Shown: one piece after another, positions 1 to 7,349 of the stretch
Layout: each line of letters opens with the position of its first letter
Position numbering within the stretch: position 1 is the first letter of the stretch
Origin: Bacilli bacterium
Lineage (GTDB): Bacteria > Bacillota_I > Bacilli_A > RFN20 > CAG-826
Assembly (NCBI GenBank): GCA_017454295.1
Contig: JAFTDF010000025.1
Span: 1 to 53,547, forward strand
Direction: 5' to 3'
Length of the DNA stretch: 53,547 nt
The notes under the pieces: generated by a model
The model's input: the letters and a program-made list of their open reading frames with translations, nothing else
The model's database searches: none
Told to the model about the DNA's origin: nothing
Translations under genes and position numbers: made by a program

Positions 1-1
1 C

Positions 2-769
2 CATTGCCTGCCGGAGACGGCTTTCTCCGCTTACACACGGGCAATAACGGAAACGGGCTTACGCATCTTACGCATCTCCGTGGCGCCGCTATGCCAAGCC
101 GAATACTTCAAAACCTATCCCGATCTCCCCAAGGATTATCTCTTGGTCGATATGGGCTATCATCAAACCAGCGTCTCCCTCATCGGGGAAGGCTCGCCCT
201 ATGGCTCGATGACCATTTACCAAGGCGGCCATGACCTCAGCCTGCATCTATCCCATACCTTGGGGGTGGGGATCGAAGAAGCCGAGCGCCTCAAAATCGA
301 ATACGGCTACGACACGCGGCCCTGCACCTATGAAGCCGCCTATAGCAAGACCACCGATGAAAACGGGAAGGTCCTGCCCATTGGCGCCGCCCAAATCAAC
401 GCCGCCATCGAATCTTATTTCGATGAATACCTACGCTTATTGGATAACGCCATCGCCACGCTGCTAAAAGACTACAAAGGCCGCTTCGACGATATGCCGA
501 TGATCTTCACCGGCGGGGCTTCCTCCTTATTTGGCATCGACGAAATCGTTGGGAAGTATTTCTCCAGACGGCAACGTTATTATCCCGAGCTCCGCACCGT
601 CGGTACCCGCGACCGCGGCTTTGCGGGAGCGCTAGGGATGATTCTGGTCGCCTCGCGTTACAGCGGTTCAATGGTCGACGATTACAAAGGCGTCGCCCCC
701 TTATCGCGGCCGAGCAAACCAGAAAAGAAAGAGAAGATCAATTCCGGCGCCGAATACGACGCCTTATAA
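2..769 (+). CDS. ftsA: FtsA, cell-division actin homologue (3' part; 5' end outside window)
   Basis: The reading frame is open from the window edge, so the true start lies upstream. FtsA is an actin-like ATPase that tethers FtsZ polymers to the inner face of the membrane. The visible part matches the second half of FtsA: LLVDMGYHQTSVSL corresponds to the phosphate-binding loop of domain 2, followed by a GG-D and an EEAERLKIEYG helix typical of FtsA, and then MIFTGGASSLFGI, the adenosine-binding GG motif. The tail is charged (KPEKKEKINSGAEYDAL) and I see no clear C-terminal amphipathic membrane helix, which is unusual because that helix normally anchors FtsA. ftsZ follows after 15 nt, the standard ftsA-ftsZ pair. 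Identification is confident; the missing membrane helix is only an inspection result. Confidence 0.88.
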   Translation, partial: HCLPETAFSAYTRAITETGLRILRISVAPLCQAEYFKTYPDLPKDYLLVDMGYHQTSVSLIGEGSPYGSMTIYQGGHDLSLHLSHTLGVGIEEAERLKIEYGYDTRPCTYEAAYSKTTDENGKVLPIGAAQINAAIESYFDEYLRLLDNAIATLLKDYKGRFDDMPMIFTGGASSLFGIDEIVGKYFSRRQRYYPELRTVGTRDRGFAGALGMILVASRYSGSMVDDYKGVAPLSRPSKPEKKEKINSGAEYDAL

Positions 770-784
770 ACGGAGGAACCAAGC

Positions 785-1924
785 ATGATGGATTTAGATA
801 ATTACGAACCGGTTGCCCGCATCGTCGTCATCGGCGTGGGTGGGGCCGGCAACAATGCCGTCAACCGCATGGTCGACGAAAACATCGAGAACGTCGAGTT
901 CTATGTTTTAAACACCGACAAGCAAGCTTTGGCCACCTCCAAAGCGCCCCATCGTATCGTCATTGGGGAATCCGTCACCTCAGGCCTTGGAGCCGGGGGT
1001 GATCCCGAGGTGGGCAAACAAGCCGCCGAAGCAAGCCGCGAGACGATCGAGGAAATCGTCAAAGGCGCCAACATGGTGTTCATTGCCGCCGGTATGGGTG
1101 GTGGCACCGGGACCGGGGCCGCCCCGATCGTGGCTTCCATTGCCAAGGAAGCCGGCGCCCTCACCGTGGCCATCGTCACCCGTCCCTTCTCCTTCGAAGG
1201 GAAGAAGCGCATCGCCAATTCCGTCATTGGCTTAAACGATTTGAAGGCCGCCGTCGATTCGATCATTATCGTTTCCAACGACAAACTCCTCGCCGCCAGC
1301 GGTACCCAAAATATTTCCCAATCCTTCGCCGAATCGGATAAAGTGCTCGCCCAATCGGTGAAAACCGTGACCGACTTGATCTTGCTTCCGGCGATGATCA
1401 ACCTCGATTTCGCCGATGTCCGTTCCACCTTAAAAGGCTCGGGCATCGCCTTAATCGGCTATGGCATGGGACAAGGTCCCAACAAAGCCCAAGACGCCGC
1501 CGAAAATGCCATCAATTGTCCGTTATTAGAAGCTTCCATTTCCGGGGCCAGACGCGCCATTTGCTCGATTACCGCCGGGGAAAACGTTTCCCTTTTCGAA
1601 GCCCAGGAATGCGTCAACCGCATCATCGACCAAGCCGGTGGGGCGATTGACATCAAATTCGGGATGTCCTTAAATCCCCATCTTGGCGATACCTTGCTCG
1701 TTTCCGTCATCGCCAGCGACTTCACCCAGGAATACGACTTTACCGCCGTGCCTTCCTTCAACCCCGCGCCGGTGGCTCCTTCCCCGGTGCTTGGGGAAAA
1801 CGGTGGCTTTGCCCAAGACGAGGCCAATAAGGGCGATAGCGGCGAGGAACCCTCTTCCATCATCAACTCCATCCTCCCCGATTTCCTCTCTGGCAAGATC
1901 TTGCCCGGCGGAGACGAGGAATAA
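785..1924 (+). CDS. ftsZ: FtsZ, cell-division GTPase
   Basis: FtsZ is the tubulin-like GTPase that forms the division ring. The tubulin signature GGGTGTG is at residues 105-111 and the catalytic T7 loop NLDFAD at 206-211; the N-terminal GVGGAGNNAVNRM nucleotide loop is also present. The 379-residue length is normal. A variable acidic linker leads to a C-terminal SILPDFLSG segment that resembles the short conserved peptide that binds FtsA. The start is one of two adjacent ATGs, 785 or 788, placed 8 nt after GGAGG (772-776). It is the second gene of the ftsA-ftsZ unit. The next gene, ileS, has its own promoter and T-box, so ftsZ probably ends this transcript. Confidence 0.97.
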   Translation: MMDLDNYEPVARIVVIGVGGAGNNAVNRMVDENIENVEFYVLNTDKQALATSKAPHRIVIGESVTSGLGAGGDPEVGKQAAEASRETIEEIVKGANMVFIAAGMGGGTGTGAAPIVASIAKEAGALTVAIVTRPFSFEGKKRIANSVIGLNDLKAAVDSIIIVSNDKLLAASGTQNISQSFAESDKVLAQSVKTVTDLILLPAMINLDFADVRSTLKGSGIALIGYGMGQGPNKAQDAAENAINCPLLEASISGARRAICSITAGENVSLFEAQECVNRIIDQAGGAIDIKFGMSLNPHLGDTLLVSVIASDFTQEYDFTAVPSFNPAPVAPSPVLGENGGFAQDEANKGDSGEEPSSIINSILPDFLSGKILPGGDEE

Positions 1925-1929
1925 ACACC

Positions 1930-1958
1930 TTGCCCATAGGGGCAAAATCATCTAGACT
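1930..1958 (+). promoter_or_regulatory. Probable sigma-A promoter of the ileS leader
   Basis: TTGCCC, a 17-nt spacer and TAGACT lie just upstream of the T-box stem I. TTGCCC also forms a short dyad with GGGCAA (936-945 region), which may act at the end of the ftsZ transcript, although no U-run follows. Confidence 0.5.
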
Positions 1959-1960
1959 AT

Positions 1961-2180
1961 TGCCGGCGTCGACGAAGACAACGCCATCCCAAAACGACAG
2001 AGAGCCTTGCCGAAGCTGAGAAAAGGTAGTGGGATGGATATCACTTCCGAGCCCGTTTCCCGAACCACTAGTAAGGAAGCCGCCGCCTCCCGTTAAGAGG
2101 AATCCAAGTGCCTTGGCTTTGCCAAGGAATCAAGGTGGTACCACGCATTCGCGCCCTTGAAATAGGGCGCTTTCTATTTG
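1961..2180 (+). promoter_or_regulatory. T-box leader, isoleucine specifier
   Basis: The leader has the classic T-box order. The AGAGAG motif of stem I is at 1999-2004, and an ATC (Ile) specifier at 2040-2042 sits in the bulge before TTCCGAGC. The T-box core AGGTGGTACCACG is at 2133-2145. A terminator stem GCGCCC/GGGCGC (2151-2156 and 2165-2170) is followed by TTTCTATTT. Uncharged tRNA-Ile should pair with the specifier and with the T-box bulge, stabilising the antiterminator and letting ileS be transcribed. Boundaries are approximate. Confidence 0.93.
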
Positions 2181-2194
2181 TAGGAGAGATATTT

Positions 2195-4900
2195 ATGGAT
2201 TACAAACCGACATTGCACATGCCCCAAACCGCGTTTCCCATGCGGGCGGGTTTAGCCCAAAAGGAACCGGGCATCATCGAAATGTGGAAGAAGATCGATC
2301 TCTACCACAAAATGAACGAAAACCGGGTGAATGCCCCTTTATTCGCTTTGCATGATGGTCCCCCTTACGCCAATGGCGACATGCACTGCGGCCACGCCTT
2401 AAACCGCACCTTAAAGGATATCGTCATCCGTTATAAGAACATGGCGAGGTATCAAACGCCCTTTGTCTTTGGCTGGGATACCCATGGTCTCCCCATCGAA
2501 GTCAAGGTCACCAAATCGGGGGTGGACCGCAAGAAAACCCCGATCGTCGAATTCCGTTCCATCTGCGAAACCTATGCCCGCAGCCAAGTGGAACGCCAAA
2601 AAGCCCAAATCGAGCGCTTAGGATGCATGGGGGATTATGCCCATCCCTATTTGACCTTGCTCCCCGAATATGAAGCCCGCCAGATCGAAGTCTTTGCCAA
2701 AATGGCGCTGAAAGGCTTGATTTTCAAGGGTTTGAAGCCGGTGTATTGGTCTTGGAGCAGCGAATCCGCGCTGGCCGAAGCCGAAGTCGAATACCATGAT
2801 GTCGAAGCCATCACCTGCTTTGTGCCCTTAAAGGTCAAAGACGGCAAAGGCTTGCTCCCCTTAGACGCATCCGTGGTCATCTGGACCACGACCCCGTGGA
2901 CCTTACCGAGCAACCAAGCCGTCACCGCCAACCCCGATTTCGAATATGGCTTATTCGAGACCGAAAAGGGAAAACTGGTGTTCCTTGCCTCCAAGGAAGA
3001 AGAATTAAGCGAAAAGCTAGGGCTAGGCCAGGTGTCTTGCCTGAAGAAATTCAAAGGCAAAGACCTCGAAGGTATCATCTTGGCCCAACCAATCTACCCG
3101 GAAAAGGATTCGCCCGTGCTTAGCGCCGATTTCGTCACCGACGATGCTGGTTCGGGTTTTGTCCATACCGACTCCGACCATGGCTTGGACGACTATAACG
3201 TCTGCGCCAAATATGGCATCCATCCCCAAGGGCTCGTCGATAGCCATGGGGTCTACCATACCTTCGAAGGCGATTTCATCGACGGCAAATTCTACGAAGA
3301 GGTCAATCGCCTCGTCGTCGAACGCTTAGAAAGCGAAGGCCGCATCTTACAAAAAGAAACCATCGTCCATAGTTATCCCCATGATTGGCGGACCAAGAAG
3401 CCCATCATTTTCCGCGCCACCCCGCAGTGGTTCTGCTCCATCTCCCCGATCCGCGAGGATTTGCTCAAAGCCGTCCATCAGACCGCTTGGTACCCGAAGT
3501 GGGGCGAGATGAAGATGGTCAACATGATCAAAGACCGCGCCGACTGGTGCATCTCGAGACAACGGGCCTGGGGCGTTCCCATCCCCATCATCTATAACGA
3601 GGACGGTTCCCCGATTTTGGAGAAGGAAGTCTTCGATCACATCGAATCTTTGATTCGGGAACATGGCTCCAATATCTGGTTCTCTTCCTCTGTGGAAGAA
3701 CTCTTGCCCCCTGGCTATCGCAACCCCAAATCCCCGAATGGGAAATTCACCAAGGAAAAAGACATCATGGATGTCTGGTTCGACTCGGGTTCTTCCTGGA
3801 ACGGGGTCATGGTGGAACGGGGCCTTGGCTATCCGGCCGATTTGTATCTAGAAGGCAACGACCAATATCGCGGCTGGTTCAATTCCTCGCTGATCGTCTC
3901 CCTTGCCAGCAACGGCATCGCGCCGTTTAAAACCGTCTTGACCCATGGTTTCGTCATGGACGAATCCTGGCAAAAGATGAGCAAGAGCAGCGGCAATGGC
4001 ATCGATCCGAATAAGATCATCTCCACCTATGGGGCGGATATCCTCCGTCTTTGGGTCGGCAGCGTCGATTACCAAGCCGATGCGCGTTTAGGCGAAAGCA
4101 TCCTATCTTCCGTCATCGATATCTACCGCAAAATCCGGAACTCCTTCCGTTTCCTGCTCGCCAATATCGAGGGCTATGAAGGCCAAGAAGTCAGCTATGA
4201 AAAAGATGACCTCTATATCCTTTCTTCCTTAGAAGAAATGAAGAACAAGGCCCTATCCGCCTATGATGCCTACGCCTTCCGCGCCGTCATCGACGCGGTG
4301 ACCTCATTTATCACCGGCGATCTTTCCTCTTTCTATATGGACGAAGCCAAAGACGTCTTATATTGCGATGATCTTGCCAGTAAGCGCCGTCAAGCCAAAG
4401 TCGCCGTCTTCTATGAGATCTGCAAGACCTTGGTCTTATTGCTCAACCCCATCCTCCCCTTTACCTGTGAGGAAGTCTATTCCTATATGCCGGGGGAGAA
4501 GAAAGAATCCGTCCAACTCGAGGATATGGTCAAAGCAAGCCACGATTATGAAGCCTATCAAGAAGAATTCGTTCGCTTTAAAGCCCTGCGCGACGTGATG
4601 CTCAAAGAACTCGAAAATGCCCGTGCTAGTGGTCAGATCGGATCGTCGGGTGAAGCCGATGTGGAACTCACCGTGGGCTCATCTTCTTTGATGGAAGCTT
4701 TGCAAGCTTGGGACGAAGATTCCCTCAAACGCGTCTTGATGGTCTCTTCCTTCACCTTAAAAGAAGGTAAAGAGGATAACGCCAAGGTCACCATCACCGA
4801 TGCGCCCTCTTGTGCGCGTTGCCGTAACCACGACCATCACCATCAAACCAAGGGCGAAGAAACCTTATGCGATCGCTGCGCCGAGGTGCTTGGCTTATGA
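2195..4900 (+). CDS. ileS: Isoleucine-tRNA ligase
   Basis: Charges tRNA-Ile with isoleucine in the cytoplasm. The class I signature is MHCGH in a DGPPYANGDMHCGHALNRT context and the second is QKMSKSSGN. The C-terminus carries a zinc knuckle, CARC followed by a His-rich spacer and CDRC. From the chosen ATG the protein is 901 residues, normal for bacterial IleRS. The start at 2195 follows TAGGAGAG and lies beyond the T-box terminator; an in-frame ATG at 2108 lies inside the leader and is rejected. The stop overlaps the start of lspA (ATGA). Expression is controlled by the Ile T-box directly upstream. Confidence 0.97.
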   Translation: MDYKPTLHMPQTAFPMRAGLAQKEPGIIEMWKKIDLYHKMNENRVNAPLFALHDGPPYANGDMHCGHALNRTLKDIVIRYKNMARYQTPFVFGWDTHGLPIEVKVTKSGVDRKKTPIVEFRSICETYARSQVERQKAQIERLGCMGDYAHPYLTLLPEYEARQIEVFAKMALKGLIFKGLKPVYWSWSSESALAEAEVEYHDVEAITCFVPLKVKDGKGLLPLDASVVIWTTTPWTLPSNQAVTANPDFEYGLFETEKGKLVFLASKEEELSEKLGLGQVSCLKKFKGKDLEGIILAQPIYPEKDSPVLSADFVTDDAGSGFVHTDSDHGLDDYNVCAKYGIHPQGLVDSHGVYHTFEGDFIDGKFYEEVNRLVVERLESEGRILQKETIVHSYPHDWRTKKPIIFRATPQWFCSISPIREDLLKAVHQTAWYPKWGEMKMVNMIKDRADWCISRQRAWGVPIPIIYNEDGSPILEKEVFDHIESLIREHGSNIWFSSSVEELLPPGYRNPKSPNGKFTKEKDIMDVWFDSGSSWNGVMVERGLGYPADLYLEGNDQYRGWFNSSLIVSLASNGIAPFKTVLTHGFVMDESWQKMSKSSGNGIDPNKIISTYGADILRLWVGSVDYQADARLGESILSSVIDIYRKIRNSFRFLLANIEGYEGQEVSYEKDDLYILSSLEEMKNKALSAYDAYAFRAVIDAVTSFITGDLSSFYMDEAKDVLYCDDLASKRRQAKVAVFYEICKTLVLLLNPILPFTCEEVYSYMPGEKKESVQLEDMVKASHDYEAYQEEFVRFKALRDVMLKELENARASGQIGSSGEADVELTVGSSSLMEALQAWDEDSLKRVLMVSSFTLKEGKEDNAKVTITDAPSCARCRNHDHHHQTKGEETLCDRCAEVLGL

Positions 4901-5523
4901 AACAATGGCTGAAGAAACTCCCGATTTGGGTCTATTTCTTCGCCGGTGCCGCCGTGCTCGTCGGCATTGATTTGCTTACGAAATGGATCGCCCAAAATCA
5001 CCTCACCCCGAATCAGCGGGTGGAAGTCATCCCCAATTTCCTCTACTGGACGCTTTCGTATAACACCAAGATCGCCTTCTCCTTGGGGATCGATGGCGTC
5101 GGTGGCCGCATTTTGAATATTGCCATCTCTTTGGTCATGTCGGTGGCCATCCCCTGGTATTGGATCGCCCACGATAAAAAGTGGGGCAATTTCGCCCGCG
5201 TCATCGCGATGCTGATCTTCGCTGGGGCATTAGGCAACCTCATCGACCGCAGCTTCTATTGGAGCGCCACGACGGGCTTCGATGGGGTCATTGACTTCGT
5301 CCAATTCTATTTAGGCGGCGGCCCGGGGAAACCCACCTCGTTTGTGAACCCCTTTGCCACCTTCAACCTCGCCGATGCCTTCTTGGTCATCGGGGTGATT
5401 TTGATGATCATCTATATCATCATCGACGCCGTGAAAAACCGCGACCGCTCCTTAGAAAGCGATCCAAGACTGCAAAAGGCGCGTGACGAAGCGGAAGTGC
5501 AAGATGAAACCGTGGAAAAGTGA
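4897..5523 (+). CDS. lspA: Lipoprotein signal peptidase (signal peptidase II)
   Basis: LspA is a membrane aspartyl protease that removes signal peptides from lipid-modified prolipoproteins. This 208-residue protein has the family hallmarks: DLLTKWIA in the first helix region, NTKIAFSLG, GALGNLIDR, DGVIDFV with the first catalytic Asp, and FNLADAFL with the second. About four hydrophobic helices are visible. The ATG at 4897 overlaps the ileS stop codon (ATGA), which points to translational coupling and decides the start over an earlier in-frame ATG at 4867 inside ileS. The product is relevant to this window because at least seven lipoproteins are encoded downstream. The C-terminal tail after the last helix is longer and more charged than usual. 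Confidence 0.95.
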   Translation: MKQWLKKLPIWVYFFAGAAVLVGIDLLTKWIAQNHLTPNQRVEVIPNFLYWTLSYNTKIAFSLGIDGVGGRILNIAISLVMSVAIPWYWIAHDKKWGNFARVIAMLIFAGALGNLIDRSFYWSATTGFDGVIDFVQFYLGGGPGKPTSFVNPFATFNLADAFLVIGVILMIIYIIIDAVKNRDRSLESDPRLQKARDEAEVQDETVEK

Positions 5524-6397
5524 ACCTCCCTATTTCGGACTCCGTTTGGACGAAGCCTTGTTCAAAGCCGGGCTTTTCCTTTCCCGCTCCAAAGCCACCG
5601 AGGCCATTAAAGCGGGGCGTGTGACCCTGGGTGGGTTGCCGACCAAGCCCGCCTTAAAAATCGAAGAAGGCATGGTTTTTGAAATCGAAGAGGCCCTCAC
5701 CCCGTCTTCTTTGCAAGGCCAAGAAATGGAACTTAGCATCCTCTATGAGGATGAAGATCTATTGATCATCGATAAACCCGTGGGCTTATTGGTCCATCCG
5801 GGCAACGGCCATCCCGATGGGACGCTCGCCAACGCTTTGATTGCCCGGGGCATTGCCGTGGGGGATGCTTCCCGTCCTGGCATCGTCCATCGGATCGATA
5901 AGGATACCTCGGGGTGTCTTGCCATCGCCAAAACCGAAATGGCCATGGCCTCTTTGCAAGCGCAACTCGTCGATCATTCCATGCACCGCGAATATAAAGC
6001 CCTCGTCCAAGGCATCATCGCCGAGGACGATGCCAAAATCGACGCGCCCATTGGCCGGAGCAAAAAAGAACCGACCAAACAATGCGTCGACCTCAAAGGG
6101 AAAGAAGCGGTGACCTATTTCCATGTCGAGAAGCGTTATCCGGGTGCCCAGGTGACGTTAGTCTCTTGCCGCTTGCTCACGGGGCGGACCCATCAAATCC
6201 GCGTCCATATGGACTATATCGGCCATCCCGTCATCGGGGATCCTTTATATGGCAAAGGCAATCGCAAACTCTACGATCAAGGGCAGCTCCTCCATGCCGA
6301 GAAGCTCATTCTCACCCATCCGCGAACGAAAGAAAAAATGGAGTTCATCGCTCCACTTCCTCCGCATTTCGTCGATGTTTTAGCAAAGCTAAATTAG
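5504..6397 (+). CDS. RluA/RluD-family rRNA pseudouridine synthase
   Basis: Converts uridine to pseudouridine in structured RNA, most likely large-subunit rRNA. An N-terminal S4 RNA-binding domain (LRLDEALFKAG to LKIEEGM) is followed by the RluA catalytic motif HRIDKDTSG, with the catalytic Asp, and by the C-terminal LTGRTHQIRVHM motif. From the ATG at 5504 the protein has 297 residues. It overlaps the end of lspA by 20 nt, the same lspA-rluD order as in Bacillus, so it is likely co-transcribed with ileS-lspA. The stop overlaps the stop of the convergent rnhC, leaving no room for a terminator. RluD is the best guess for the subfamily but is not proven. Confidence 0.9.
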   Translation: MKPWKSEPPYFGLRLDEALFKAGLFLSRSKATEAIKAGRVTLGGLPTKPALKIEEGMVFEIEEALTPSSLQGQEMELSILYEDEDLLIIDKPVGLLVHPGNGHPDGTLANALIARGIAVGDASRPGIVHRIDKDTSGCLAIAKTEMAMASLQAQLVDHSMHREYKALVQGIIAEDDAKIDAPIGRSKKEPTKQCVDLKGKEAVTYFHVEKRYPGAQVTLVSCRLLTGRTHQIRVHMDYIGHPVIGDPLYGKGNRKLYDQGQLLHAEKLILTHPRTKEKMEFIAPLPPHFVDVLAKLN

Positions 6398-7308
6398 ATC
6401 TTCGTATAGGTTTTGAAATCAATCTTGGCGATTTCGATAAGGGCAGCTTTGCCCTTTTTTGCTGCGTAGGCCTTCGCGAAGTTCTCGACTTCCTTGCCAG
6501 CGCCAAGGGGAATCTTCGCCCCGATTTTCTTGCTCAGTTTTTCCATCTGACGAAGGAATGAATAACGGGCGATGACCGAAGCAAGGGCCACGGCAGGGAA
6601 GGCAAGCTCCCCTTTGGTGGAGAAGCAGGGGTCTTCGATGATTTGATCTTCCCCAACGAGGTATTTGAAATAGGCCTTCGGCGGGCAGAATTGGTCGATG
6701 CAGCAAACAGCCCCATAGTGGCGCTCGGATAAGTTGCAAAGGACGCGATTATGCATCTTGGCCTTGATGGCGTTGAGGTTATTGGTCTTATGGACTTCGT
6801 TATATTTGGAATTGGGGAGGGTCAGCGCGGAATAATCGAACTCGGCGATGAGTTTGGGCCCGATTTCTAAGATTTTCTTATCCGAAAGCAATTTGGAATC
6901 GGTGACCCCGAGTTTCTTTAATAAGGGAAGCTGGCTGGGTTTGACATAAGCGCCCACGACGATGACGGGCCCGAAGAAATCCCCGGTGCCGACCTCATCC
7001 GATCCGATTTGGCCATAACGAGGGAATTCACCCGCTTTTTCTTTTTTGGGTTTGCCCCCCTTGATTTTGCCGTAGACCGCATCGGCGGCGCTTCCTTGGA
7101 TGACGCATTTGTTAGAAGCGTATACTGCGATGCTGGTGGAATCGACCCGCGCAAAATAAACCAGATAGGGGGCGGGCAGGGTCAAGGAAGGCCCAAAGGT
7201 TTTTTCAATGAAAGCAATTTCTTCTTCGCTTACCGGGAAGGAATATACGTCTGCCATAGGAAAATGATAATCCAAACCGTAAGGAAGAAAAACCCCAAGG
7301 CGCATCAT
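6394..7308 (-). CDS. rnhC: Ribonuclease HIII
   Basis: Cleaves the RNA strand of RNA-DNA hybrids. The N-terminal part (about residues 20-90) fits the TBP-like substrate-binding domain that separates RNase HIII from HII, followed by the catalytic IGSDEVGTGDFFGP motif, KLLSDKK, and PAVALASVIARY with further active-site residues. The ATGATG at 7303-7308 follows AGGGAAAG, the only SD-like sequence; the ATG at 7257 (MADVYSFP) is the alternative and better matches where homologues begin, but it lacks a ribosome binding site. The gene is divergent from mutS2, a common neighbour, and convergent with the pseudouridine synthase, with 4-nt overlapping stop codons. Confidence 0.92.
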   Translation of the reverse strand: MMRLGVFLPYGLDYHFPMADVYSFPVSEEEIAFIEKTFGPSLTLPAPYLVYFARVDSTSIAVYASNKCVIQGSAADAVYGKIKGGKPKKEKAGEFPRYGQIGSDEVGTGDFFGPVIVVGAYVKPSQLPLLKKLGVTDSKLLSDKKILEIGPKLIAEFDYSALTLPNSKYNEVHKTNNLNAIKAKMHNRVLCNLSERHYGAVCCIDQFCPPKAYFKYLVGEDQIIEDPCFSTKGELAFPAVALASVIARYSFLRQMEKLSKKIGAKIPLGAGKEVENFAKAYAAKKGKAALIEIAKIDFKTYTKI

Positions 7309-7328
7309 CTTTCCCTAAATTGGGAAAG
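7309..7328. promoter_or_regulatory. Inverted repeat between divergent rnhC and mutS2
   Basis: CTTTCCC, a 6-nt AT spacer and GGGAAAG form a perfect 7-bp dyad in the 41-nt gap between the two start codons. On the minus strand the same bases supply the AGGGAAAG ribosome binding site of rnhC. It could be an operator or a small hairpin; function unknown. Confidence 0.4.
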
Positions 7329-7334
7329 GTTGGC

Positions 7335-7340
7335 TATAAT
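7335..7340 (+). promoter_or_regulatory. -10 box immediately before mutS2
   Basis: A perfect TATAAT is followed by only 9 nt (containing GGGGG) and then the ATG. No good -35 hexamer is visible at 16-18 nt spacing. If used, transcription would start within about 3 nt of the start codon. Confidence 0.5.
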
Positions 7341-7349
7341 GTGGGGGTT

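Noticed and set aside
1930..1945. TTGCCC/GGGCAA dyad as the ftsZ terminator
   Set aside because: Stem of only 6 bp and no U-run; it overlaps a better promoter match for the ileS leader.
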